Translations under genes and position numbers: made by a program
In this document: in pieces, positions 25,009 to 33,014 of the stretch
Numbering within the stretch: the stretch's first letter is position 1
How the letters are laid out: every line of letters starts with the position of its first letter
Source: Candidatus Saccharimonadota bacterium
GTDB taxonomy: Bacteria; Patescibacteriota; Saccharimonadia; Saccharimonadales; UBA4665
DNA length: 64,000 nt
Assembly: GCA_003153395.1 (NCBI GenBank)
Contig: PLYP01000001.1
Span: forward strand, 1-64,000
Direction: 5' to 3'
The notes under the pieces: generated by a model
Told to the model about the DNA's origin: nothing
Seen by the model: only the letters and a program-made list of their open reading frames with translations
Database searches by the model: none

Positions 25009-26781
25009 ATGCTAATCATTAACCATTTAAGTGCTAAATATCTGAACAGACTACTATGTGTCTTGGTCTTTTCGGTGTTTATAATTGGCACTACTTTAAG
25101 TACGTTTGCGGCCCCTTTAACCGATTCCGAGGAGAAGGCCTTAAATGAATATGTTAATTGGGTAGCCTCCCAATGTTCTCCGGATACAAGTACTACAGTT
25201 GCGCCAACAAGCGCCAACCCTTCAACACCAACCAATCTACACTACATCTCTATAGGCAACATTCCTGCAGGTGGAAAAGATGTTGGAGCTTCAATATTTG
25301 GAGGTACTTATATAAACGGGTCTTTTGGTCCTACTAATGATGTGCAAGGTGGTCCTCAACCACACGATGATAATGGACAGGGTAACGGCGGCGGCTCACC
25401 GGCGGGTCACTCAGCGTATGCAGAGCTTAGTGTTAGTCCTGGGTCACAAGACTTTTCTGCCATGGGCAATTTACCAGAGCATACAAAACTGGCGATTACG
25501 TTTAAAGGCAAGACGGTTATAGCCGAAAAGCTAGACGTTGGAGCGGGTGGTAGTTCAGTAAACGGTAAACCTAGAGTCATTGATTTGTGGTGGGAAACAG
25601 CAAAGCTTCTTAATTTTACGACTGGCACGGATGTGGTAAACATACGTGCAGTTGATGCTTCAACTCCCGCAACACCGGTTGATGCCCAACCAACCGATAC
25701 AACAACCGCAACTACTCCGCAGTGCGCTTGCACCTCAAGTACAACCCTAGTTGGAACTGATGATAAGAGTAAAATATGGAACTATTTTATAAGTAAGGGC
25801 CTAAACGACATACAAACAGCTGCGGTCATGGGCAACTTTCAGCAAGAATCAAGTTTTAACCCCCTGGAGATTCAAAACGGAGGAAACAGTAAGAACCCAG
25901 CAGACGCAGGTAGTGGAGGTTGGGGTCTTGCTCAATGGACGCCGGGTACTAAGGCACTTGATGAAGCACAGAAATATCATATTACCGGCCCAATTTATGA
26001 ACTAGCCACTCAGCTAGACCTTATCTGGGCGGAAATGAGCGGTTCAAGCCCAACTGGCGTATCAGACATGGTTAGTCATTTGAAAACACTAAATGACTTA
26101 TCTTCAGCGACAAGTTATTTTACGACCGCCTTTGAAGGACCTTCAATTGTTGGCCCAAGACTTACTTATGCTCAACAAATACTTTCTCAATTTAGTCATG
26201 GATCCACCGGTTCCACTGGGGGAGGATCTAGTCCTGGTACGGGTGGCTGTGCGCCTAGTTCAAGTAGTTCAAGTGGCTATAAAAACCCCCTACGTGATAT
26301 CCAGGGACTTTTTGCCAGACGAATTGATCAGGGAGTAGACTACGGAGGTCACGGGCCGATATACGCAATAGGTAATGGAACCGTCGACACAGTATTCCCA
26401 ATTGGTTCCAGTGCCTCGGGATGGCCAGGCGGAGGATGGGTGAGTTACACTTTAACAGACGGTCCGGCCAAGGGCAAAATAGTATACTTTGCAGAAAGCT
26501 GCGATCCTAAAGTCACGCACGGGCAAACAGTTACTTCCAGTACAGTCATATGTCAAATGAGCGGCGATAGTAGTCCGTGGATAGAAACCGGTTGGGCTGC
26601 CTCAGAAGCATCAGGAGATACACAGCCTTTGGCGCAGCAATACGGAGGAAACGGAAGTACTGTTACTACTGTAGGTATAAACTTTAATGATTTATTAAAA
26701 TCACTTGGTGCACCTTCTGGGCTATTCCAGGGTTCCACAATAGGAAATCCGCTGCCTTCTGATTTTCCGACCTGGAAATAG
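25009..26781 (+). CDS. Secreted multidomain wall hydrolase: barrel-like, tail-lysozyme and degenerate M23 domains
   Basis: 590 aa with a signal segment at about 12-35. Residues about 95-215 include LPEHTKLAITFKGKTVIAEK and GKPRVIDLWWETAKLL, resembling double-psi beta-barrel (RlpA/3D) folds. Residues about 253-395 match phage-tail-type lysozymes (IWNYFISKGLNDIQTAAVMG, then NFQQESSFNP with the catalytic-type Glu, and GLAQWTPG). Residues about 424-520 look like an M23/LytM domain (YKNPLRD, DQGVDYGGHGPIYAIGNG). The first zinc His is replaced (DQGVD instead of HxGxD) and the HxH is missing, so that domain is probably inactive and binding only. It cooperates with the M15-like neighbour to open the wall for the T4SS (inference). 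Confidence 0.72.
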   Translation: MLIINHLSAKYLNRLLCVLVFSVFIIGTTLSTFAAPLTDSEEKALNEYVNWVASQCSPDTSTTVAPTSANPSTPTNLHYISIGNIPAGGKDVGASIFGGTYINGSFGPTNDVQGGPQPHDDNGQGNGGGSPAGHSAYAELSVSPGSQDFSAMGNLPEHTKLAITFKGKTVIAEKLDVGAGGSSVNGKPRVIDLWWETAKLLNFTTGTDVVNIRAVDASTPATPVDAQPTDTTTATTPQCACTSSTTLVGTDDKSKIWNYFISKGLNDIQTAAVMGNFQQESSFNPLEIQNGGNSKNPADAGSGGWGLAQWTPGTKALDEAQKYHITGPIYELATQLDLIWAEMSGSSPTGVSDMVSHLKTLNDLSSATSYFTTAFEGPSIVGPRLTYAQQILSQFSHGSTGSTGGGSSPGTGGCAPSSSSSSGYKNPLRDIQGLFARRIDQGVDYGGHGPIYAIGNGTVDTVFPIGSSASGWPGGGWVSYTLTDGPAKGKIVYFAESCDPKVTHGQTVTSSTVICQMSGDSSPWIETGWAASEASGDTQPLAQQYGGNGSTVTTVGINFNDLLKSLGAPSGLFQGSTIGNPLPSDFPTWK

Positions 26782-26808
26782 TACAATGAATAAAAGAAAT
26801 GAAAACTA

Positions 26809-28230
26809 ATGAATAACAACGAAAAATATAGAAAACTACTTATAGGATTTTTACCAGCACTAATACTTATTGTGCTCGGGTTTTGGATATTTAGCTATTT
26901 AAATTCAGCAGAAATCACTGTAAGCAGCAACTCTGCAACTAATTATGTTTCGATAATTCCGATAATTAACGGGGAGCAGGTCAACAATAAGGCTCAGCAT
27001 AGAATACATATAATCTCATTAAGAGTTAAGCCTGGAAGCTATGCAATATCGGCTTTTAATAAAGTATCGTCGGTATCGAGAGTAATAAACATTAAGGCGC
27101 ACCAAAATCTAAGCTTCAATCTTGATGTCGTAACAGCTTCAGCTCCAGAACCAGTATATGGTAATAGTATTACCGGCTTAAACGCTACGACCAACCAATT
27201 GGTTTTTTTAGATTCAGATAATCTGTTAACAGGAATTGATGCAAACAATAATGTGACAAAAATATTTCCAGACACACGGTTATATGACCTCAAATGGTCT
27301 TCTCAAACACTAGGAATAGCAAGAGATGAAAACAAAAATATTTATCTTATAAACAATCTTAATGTAACTAAGCTCAACCTGCCTTTTGCGGTGTCTTCTA
27401 ATCTGGGAGTAAGTTATGGTGTATCTAACGGGGGGAATGTATATGTAAGCCAGGGAACGGCTATTTATAAGGGGTCTTTGGGAGGTAATTTTCAAAAAAT
27501 TTATTCTTCAAACGAAGCTATTGAGAGTATGTCGGTAAGTAATGGGTTTGTTGCAGTGGTTGTAAGCAAAAACGCTAGCTCACCCGATCCTACCAACAGT
27601 ATTTTATTAATAAATGACGGCGGAAAAATTGTTCGTAACTCCTACGACGCAAACCAGGTTTTATGGTCACCTGATGGCAAATATATGCTTGCGTCCGGGC
27701 AGTCTGGCTTTATAATCTTAAACTCTTCCCTAAACCAAATAGCATCAATACCTTCAATAACTGCCAATAATTTCTCATGGGGAGCTGATGATAACTTATT
27801 CTATAGCCAAGTAGCTACTTTGTGGACTTATATAGTAAACCAGTCTCAATCAATCAAGCTCGCTGATATGCCAGCAAAAGCAGCTATAGTCGGAGTATTT
27901 TCAGATGATAGCAACCAATATATATATGTCGCGGCTACTGGGACAAACACTCTGAACAATAACAGCTCTAGCGCTTCTCAGCTTTTGCGCGTTGGACTAA
28001 AAGGACAATCTTTTAGTGGCACATTGACTTCCTTGAGCGCCTTTTTACCAGAAACACTAGGGTATTGCGCAATAAATTATATTAACTTTACCCACCCCAC
28101 CATCCAGTCAGAATTTCCTTTTACTGGCTCGCAACAGAATTGCCAAAGTTTAGCTCAAGGAGAACTACAAACATACGGACTGGATATAAACTCGTTTAAT
28201 TATAATTTTATTCGCCAGGGTGCTGACTAA
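26809..28230 (+). CDS. Membrane-anchored PEGA-like/beta-propeller protein
   Basis: 473 aa. One N-terminal helix at about 10-30 anchors a large extracytoplasmic part. Residues about 33-105 look like a PEGA-type beta domain (LRVKPGSYAISAFNKV). The remainder, about 115-430, consists of repeated four-strand units with WSPDGKYMLASG and similar blocks, typical of WD40/TolB-like propellers. It ends the T4SS plus-strand operon, 27 bases after the lysozyme-domain gene, and may be an outer scaffold. Function is not known. Sequences at 26782-26808 give no clear Shine-Dalgarno. Confidence 0.65.
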   Translation: MNNNEKYRKLLIGFLPALILIVLGFWIFSYLNSAEITVSSNSATNYVSIIPIINGEQVNNKAQHRIHIISLRVKPGSYAISAFNKVSSVSRVINIKAHQNLSFNLDVVTASAPEPVYGNSITGLNATTNQLVFLDSDNLLTGIDANNNVTKIFPDTRLYDLKWSSQTLGIARDENKNIYLINNLNVTKLNLPFAVSSNLGVSYGVSNGGNVYVSQGTAIYKGSLGGNFQKIYSSNEAIESMSVSNGFVAVVVSKNASSPDPTNSILLINDGGKIVRNSYDANQVLWSPDGKYMLASGQSGFIILNSSLNQIASIPSITANNFSWGADDNLFYSQVATLWTYIVNQSQSIKLADMPAKAAIVGVFSDDSNQYIYVAATGTNTLNNNSSSASQLLRVGLKGQSFSGTLTSLSAFLPETLGYCAINYINFTHPTIQSEFPFTGSQQNCQSLAQGELQTYGLDINSFNYNFIRQGAD

Positions 28231-28244
28231 TTTAAACGTCATCC

Positions 28245-29297
28245 TTACTTCAAAGTAATTATATTATTGGTTTTTGCAAAATTTTGCAGAACGAGATCTG
28301 CGTCTGTAGTTGTAATAAATGACTGGTAAGACGATAAGTGTTCAGTTAGTGCTTTACGTCGTTTAGCGTCAAGTTCGCTAAAAACGTCATCTAAAAGCAG
28401 CATGGGAGCGACGCCGCGGGCTTCTTCTATAATTTTAAGTTCAAGGATTTTCAAAGCAAGTATGAGTGTTCGTATCTCGCCACGTGATGCAGTATTTTGC
28501 GAGGGTTTATCATCAAATGTAGCCAGCACGTCTTCTCGGTGCGGGCCTGCGCTGGTATATCCGCGCACTCTATCAAAACTAATGCTGCTTTCTAGCTCCT
28601 TAAGTAGCTGGCTTTCATATGATGAACTATCCCATTTGGATTGATACATAAACTTAACATCGGTTTTAGATTTAGATATCTCTCGGTATAACACATTTAA
28701 ATTGTCATTTATGTGCAGGACTAGATTGCTGCGAAGTCGCATTATTTGACCACCAAGCTCGCTTATTCTAATATTCCACGGGAATATCTCTTTGTGTTTT
28801 TGATGCTCGTTCTTTAATAATACATTTCTTTGAGAAACGGCTCTTTTGTATTGACGACGTAGCTTACTGTATCCAATAACAGTTTTCTCAAGCAAGCCAT
28901 CCAAATACTCTCTTCTTAATTCAGGGCGCCCAGATAAAAGAAGTAAATGCTCTGGCTCAAACAACACTAGTGGGAGGGTGTTGGTTATAGTTAACCTCTT
29001 GATGGGTTTTTTGTTAATTTCATATTTTTTATTAGGTGTTATATCGATAAATAACTTAACCGTTCTCGATGTCTGATCAGTAAGTAGACAGTCAATCCTG
29101 GACCACTCTTTATTTCTGCTGATAAGTTGTTGATCTTTAGCTCTATATGATTGACCACTAGACACCACAAGTATGGCTTCTAATAAATTAGTTTTTCCGC
29201 TAGTGTTGGGTCCAACTATTATATTTACACCAGGTTTAAACATAAAAGTATTATCACTATAAGACCGAAAGTTTTGTAATCTTATCTCGGCAATCAT
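28245..29297 (-). CDS. recF: DNA repair/replication protein RecF
   Basis: 350 aa, the usual RecF length. Walker A GPNTSGKTNLLEAI at about residues 30-43, the ABC-type signature region with SRGEIRTLILALK at about 270, and Walker B PMLLLDDVFSELD at about 297. It is an SMC-like ATPase that helps load RecA at gaps through RecO/R and lies, as commonly, next to dnaN. A TATAGT at 29304-29309 (minus) ends six bases before the ATG. This hexamer overlaps the dnaN end and may give a separate leaderless transcript. The stop is 14 bases from the T4SS operon end. Confidence 0.95.
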   Translation of the reverse strand: MIAEIRLQNFRSYSDNTFMFKPGVNIIVGPNTSGKTNLLEAILVVSSGQSYRAKDQQLISRNKEWSRIDCLLTDQTSRTVKLFIDITPNKKYEINKKPIKRLTITNTLPLVLFEPEHLLLLSGRPELRREYLDGLLEKTVIGYSKLRRQYKRAVSQRNVLLKNEHQKHKEIFPWNIRISELGGQIMRLRSNLVLHINDNLNVLYREISKSKTDVKFMYQSKWDSSSYESQLLKELESSISFDRVRGYTSAGPHREDVLATFDDKPSQNTASRGEIRTLILALKILELKIIEEARGVAPMLLLDDVFSELDAKRRKALTEHLSSYQSFITTTDADLVLQNFAKTNNIITLK

Positions 29298-29311
29298 GCC
29301 TTAACTATAAC

Positions 29312-30403
29312 CTAGCTCTTGAGAGGCATTATTATATGTCTGTAGTCCGAGCTAGTAGAATCTACTAGCATTGTTGGGTCTAGTTTTCCATTAAAGCTAA
29401 ACTCCACATTCTCGCCGTTCATTACATTAAGAGCATCAAGCAAGTAGCGCGAATTTAGTGTAATACTGCCGCTTCCTTTGGCTTTTACGTCTGCTGTTGA
29501 GGTATTTTCACCTAGCTGAGAAGCCACAGACCTTATACTTAACTGCTGTTTCTCTTCGTTAATTTCAATCGTTACACTTCCAGCGCTTTCTCTAGCAAAT
29601 AAGCTTGATACTTTAGTTACGTTTGTTAGATCTGCCCGCTTTATACTGGCTGATGTAGCGAAGGTGGATGGTATAAGTTTTTGATAATCAGGATAGTTCC
29701 CGTCAACCTGCCTGGTAACTAACTCTATATCGCCTACTTGAAACAGCACTTGTTGTTCGTCGTGTTTTATTTTAACTTCATCCTCACCATCCCCCAATAC
29801 TCTAAGAAGGTCTTGAAGAGCAGTAGCAGGAATTAAAAGTTGAATATCTTGAGACACCTTACCGAGTTTTTTTTCCGCCAATCTATAACTATCGGTAGCC
29901 GCCATAGCCAGCATATTGTCGCTAGTTTTTAACAACACCCCTGTTAAAACTGGCCTGGTTTCGTCATTTGAAGCAGCAAATACAACCTGCTGTAATCCTT
30001 TTTTAAATAAACTACCATCTAGTTTCCAAATAACCCCGTCGGTCATAGCTGGCATCACAGGAAAATCATCAGCAACTATTCCATTTACGACGGATTTATA
30101 TTGCTCGGTGCTGACGTGAAGTTTATTTCCATCAAGCTCAAGTTCAATTATTTCCTGAGGTAAACTACTTACAAAATCCTGCATTAGTCTTGCCGGTACT
30201 GTTATTGACCCTTCTTCGCTAACTTTCGCTCCAATGTAGTGGGTTATAGCTATATCTAGATTCGTTGCAGATAAGCTTAATCTATTTTTACTGGTCTTGA
30301 TTAAAACGTTAGCCAGTATTGGTAGTGTTCCTCGACTATTAGCAACTTTTGCGACTGAGTTTAAAGCGCGATTTAGGTTTTCTTGGGTAACTTGAAGTTT
30401 CAT
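29312..30403 (-). CDS. dnaN: DNA polymerase III sliding clamp (beta subunit)
   Basis: 363 aa, three repeated clamp domains of about 120 residues each. It begins MKLQVTQENLNRALNSVAKV and ends with the conserved YRHIIMPL (IMPL-type) C-terminus of beta clamps. It encircles DNA and tethers polymerase III. A good Shine-Dalgarno (AAAGGAG) precedes the ATG. The order dnaA-dnaN-recF on one strand is the ancestral bacterial origin arrangement. Confidence 0.97.
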   Translation of the reverse strand: MKLQVTQENLNRALNSVAKVANSRGTLPILANVLIKTSKNRLSLSATNLDIAITHYIGAKVSEEGSITVPARLMQDFVSSLPQEIIELELDGNKLHVSTEQYKSVVNGIVADDFPVMPAMTDGVIWKLDGSLFKKGLQQVVFAASNDETRPVLTGVLLKTSDNMLAMAATDSYRLAEKKLGKVSQDIQLLIPATALQDLLRVLGDGEDEVKIKHDEQQVLFQVGDIELVTRQVDGNYPDYQKLIPSTFATSASIKRADLTNVTKVSSLFARESAGSVTIEINEEKQQLSIRSVASQLGENTSTADVKAKGSGSITLNSRYLLDALNVMNGENVEFSFNGKLDPTMLVDSTSSDYRHIIMPLKS

Positions 30404-30612
30404 AAATTAAGAGCTCCTTTTAATACATTAACTATTACTAAATATTAAATATGTAGTTGTTATTATTGGTGGTGTGGAAGATGAGTATAAAGGCAGGGTT
30501 AACAGTGAAAAAATTGAGTTTAAACCTGAGGAAAAACCTAGGGATAAAGAAAGTAAAAGCCGTTTATAATCCGGTGTTGTTATACCCAAGCCAAACTTAT
30601 ATACAACGAGGT

Positions 30613-30641
30613 TTGTGTATATATTCAATTTGCTTACACAA
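30613..30641. repeat. Inverted repeat in the dnaA-dnaN gap
   Basis: The 286-base gap 30404-30689 contains TTGTGTA (30613-30619) and its exact complement TACACAA (30635-30641), 22 bases apart centre to centre (two helical turns). Further ACACAA/ACACAG copies lie at 30649-30654 and 30658-30663. None matches the DnaA box. It may be an operator or transcript hairpin upstream of dnaN. No open frame in the gap is convincing. Confidence 0.4.
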
Positions 30642-30689
30642 CTTCCCAACACAATAGACACAGCTTTTACCCAGCTTATAAACATTAAT

Positions 30690-32057
30690 CTAGGCATATA
30701 GATACTCTTTTATTTCAGTTATTGCACTTCGAATTGAAGCATCAACCTGTGATTCCCGGGCTATTTTCCTAACAGAGTGCATGGCTGTAGTGTGATCTTT
30801 TCTGCCTAATTCTCGGGCTATTTTAGGGTAGCTCAACCTAAGCTCCTCATGAAGTATATACATAGCCACCTGTCTTGGAACAACTATATCTTTATCTCTT
30901 TTTGGACCGACAATGTCTTCAATAGGAATTTGGAAATGTCTAGCTGTCCTCTCAATAATCTGCTTTGCGCTTAAGTGTTTTGGCCGACTTTTGTTTACTT
31001 GCAATAGACTAGTAGCGATAGCGACGGTCGGAATTAAACCTCTTACGTCACACCAGGCAAGTAATTGATTTAAAGCTCCCTCCAGTTCACGTACGTTTGT
31101 CTGGATTGTGCTAGATAAGTACTCAACCACATCCTGTTCAAGGTCTGTTTGGTGTCCTTCAGCTTTTGTTTGAATAATAGCGCACCTAGTTTCAAAATCC
31201 GGCGCCTGCATATCTATACTCATTCCACCCGCAAAACGGGATTTTAATCGGTCTTCAAGCATACCAATGTCTCTTGGGGGTTTATCGGAGCTCATAATAA
31301 TTTGCTTGTCTGCTTGGTGAAGGGTATTAAATGTGTGGAAGAATTCTTCTTGTATCTTATCTTTTCCAGCAAGAAACTGAACATCATCAACTATTAAAAC
31401 GTCTGCCGAGCGGTAATTATTAGCAAACGTTGCCGCAGTTCTGCCACGCAAGGCCTGAACAAACTCCCTTACAAATTGTTCGGTAGCAATATATAGAACT
31501 TTTGCGTCGGGGTTTCTTGTTTGAATGGCATTCCCAACAGCTTGAATTAAATGAGTTTTTCCAATCCCAACCCCTCCGTAAAGATACAGCGGGTTATATT
31601 TTTTACCTGGGTGTTGGGCTACTGCCTGGCAAGCAGCAAAAGCCAGCTCATTGCTTGCTCCCACCACGAAATTATCGAATGTATAGCGTTCATTTAAACT
31701 TTGTTTGAAGTTGTTCGGATTAGCATTAGGCCTACTAGACTGCGAGAAGGAGTCTGTAGCTTCAGAAGTGTCGATAGAGGGTTGAAGAGAATTATTGTCA
31801 TTTCTAGATGAGACAGCAGACATCATTTTATATTCAACTTTATCAACTTTTATACCTTGCTTCTGAAGAGTTGTAACAATAAGCTCACTATATTTCTTCT
31901 CCAGATGTTGTTTGATAAAGACATTAGTTACCCCAATAACTACAATGCCATTCTCGGCTTTCAATAGGTCTGTATTCTTAAACCAGGTAACAAAATTACC
32001 TCTCGAAAGAGAAACTTCTATCTCACCTAAAGCGGCTCGCCAAACATCATCTTGCAC
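30690..32057 (-). CDS. dnaA: Chromosomal replication initiator DnaA
   Basis: 455 aa with all domains. Domain I is at about 1-80, a linker follows to about 125, and AAA+ domain III contains Walker A GGVGIGKTHL and Walker B VLIVDDVQFLAGKDKIQ. Domain IV carries the DnaA-box-reading helix-turn-helix LSYPKIARELGRKDHTTAMH. It unwinds oriC and loads the helicase. A GAGGT lies about 15 bases before the ATG. On the minus strand a TATAGT -10 (32085-32090) with a weak -35 TGGAAA (32108-32113) overlaps a DnaA-like box, suggesting self-repression. Confidence 0.98.
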   Translation of the reverse strand: MQDDVWRAALGEIEVSLSRGNFVTWFKNTDLLKAENGIVVIGVTNVFIKQHLEKKYSELIVTTLQKQGIKVDKVEYKMMSAVSSRNDNNSLQPSIDTSEATDSFSQSSRPNANPNNFKQSLNERYTFDNFVVGASNELAFAACQAVAQHPGKKYNPLYLYGGVGIGKTHLIQAVGNAIQTRNPDAKVLYIATEQFVREFVQALRGRTAATFANNYRSADVLIVDDVQFLAGKDKIQEEFFHTFNTLHQADKQIIMSSDKPPRDIGMLEDRLKSRFAGGMSIDMQAPDFETRCAIIQTKAEGHQTDLEQDVVEYLSSTIQTNVRELEGALNQLLAWCDVRGLIPTVAIATSLLQVNKSRPKHLSAKQIIERTARHFQIPIEDIVGPKRDKDIVVPRQVAMYILHEELRLSYPKIARELGRKDHTTAMHSVRKIARESQVDASIRSAITEIKEYLYA

Positions 32058-32099
32058 TACTTTTACCTCACTCTTCGACTAGTAACTATAACGAACATA

Positions 32100-32400
32100 T
32101 CAAAAGTTTTCCACACGTTTTTCTCTAAAATGAAGACTTTTTAAGTATTTAACAGCTATAAAGTCTGCTAAGGATATATAGTTTTACACATGAAAGTAAT
32201 CCATCTGTTCTGATTGTGGATAATACCAATACTTCAGTGGATAAAAACCTCGATTTAGTGATAAAACATTGTCAAATCTACCCCGAATTTAAATAATCTA
32301 CTGCTGACTTTGGTTTAACCAAGGAGTCGTCTAAAAGCCTAGTTTATTAAATAAATATTAAAACTATTTCAGCTAGTCAAAATCTAAGCTTTACTTTACA
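32100..32400. other. Probable replication origin (oriC) with DnaA boxes
   Basis: The 409-base gap between dnaA and rpmH has no gene. It holds one perfect DnaA box (TGTGGATAA, 32215-32223, reverse), two 8/9 matches (TTTTCCACA at 32107-32115; AGTGGATAA at 32236-32244) and a 7/9 match (TTTTACACA at 32182-32190). A very AT-rich stretch at 32341-32370 is a candidate unwinding element. The position between dnaA and rpmH is a standard bacterial oriC site. Confidence 0.75.
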
Positions 32401-32423
32401 TTTCTAGTTATAACAGATATAGT
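32395..32423 (+). promoter_or_regulatory. Promoter of the rpmH-rnpA operon
   Basis: TTTACA (32395-32400, 5/6), exactly 17 bases of spacer, and TATAGT (32418-32423, 5/6) form a good sigma-70 promoter 44 bases before the rpmH ATG. This is one of the clearest full promoters in the window and faces away from dnaA. Confidence 0.7.
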
Positions 32424-32466
32424 CATCTGAACGAATCATTACTAAAATCTCGATAAGGAACATATA

Positions 32467-32604
32467 ATGCCAAAGCGAACTCACCAGCCTAAAAAACGCT
32501 CCAGAGCCAGAGAACACGGCTTTTTAAAGCGTATGGCAAACAAGGGCGGAAGAGCTGTTTTAAAACGCCGCCGCCTAAAAGGCCGCGCTAAATTATCAGC
32601 GTAG
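32467..32604 (+). CDS. rpmH: Ribosomal protein bL34
   Basis: 45 aa, highly basic. It begins [19 protein letters not shown] and continues [20 protein letters not shown], the standard bL34 sequence pattern (KRTYQPS-like start, GFLxRM, GRxVLxxRRxKGR). bL34 is a small protein of the large ribosomal subunit. ATG at 32467 follows GATAAGGAACATATA, whose AAGGA is the Shine-Dalgarno. The gene lies 14 bases upstream of rnpA, as in most bacteria. Confidence 0.97.
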   Translation: MPKRTHQPKKRSRAREHGFLKRMANKGGRAVLKRRRLKGRAKLSA

Positions 32605-32618
32605 AATAGAAGTTAATT

Positions 32619-32966
32619 ATGCTAAATAGGCAGCACCGTTTTCACGGTTATGGTAGCTTGCGACGGGTATATAGCAATGGTAATAGTGCTAGAGGATCAT
32701 TAGTCAGTCTTCGTTATGCGATGCGTAAAGACAATAAACCATACCGGGTAGCTGTTGTAGTTGGACGTAAAGTACATAAGTCAGCTGTAAAGCGAAATAG
32801 GATTAGAAGAAGACTCTATGAAATTATACGTCGCTCAAATGATGTTCCAGAATCAACGGATTTAATTTTCACGGTATATAGTGATCGGGTTGCAGAAATA
32901 CCTGCCACAGAACTAGAAACCATGATTAATGACCTTTTAGTAAAAACATCGCCCAGCACCTCTTGA
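32619..32966 (+). CDS. rnpA: Ribonuclease P protein component
   Basis: 115 aa. The family RNR motif appears as KSAVKRNRIRRRLYEIIR at about residues 52-69, and the N-terminal RVYSNGN and SLRYAMR segments fit the substrate-leader-binding face. It partners the RNase P RNA to mature tRNA 5' ends. It follows rpmH directly. No RNase P RNA gene was found in the window. Confidence 0.95.
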   Translation: MLNRQHRFHGYGSLRRVYSNGNSARGSLVSLRYAMRKDNKPYRVAVVVGRKVHKSAVKRNRIRRRLYEIIRRSNDVPESTDLIFTVYSDRVAEIPATELETMINDLLVKTSPSTS

Positions 32967-32994
32967 ACTTAGCCTAATAAACACCGGTAAGTCG

Positions 32995-33003
32995 TGTTAT
33001 AGT
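32995..33003 (+). promoter_or_regulatory. Extended -10 promoter before yidC
   Basis: TGTTATAGT (32995-33003) is an extended -10 ending 11 bases before the yidC ATG, with no Shine-Dalgarno between. It would give yidC its own near-leaderless start site inside the rpmH-rnpA-yidC run. Confidence 0.5.
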
Positions 33004-33014
33004 ATTAGACAATC

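Noticed and set aside
30428-30697. Open frames on both strands in the dnaA-dnaN gap
   Set aside because: No Shine-Dalgarno or nearby -10, low-complexity translations, and one overlaps the end of dnaA. Treated as non-coding.
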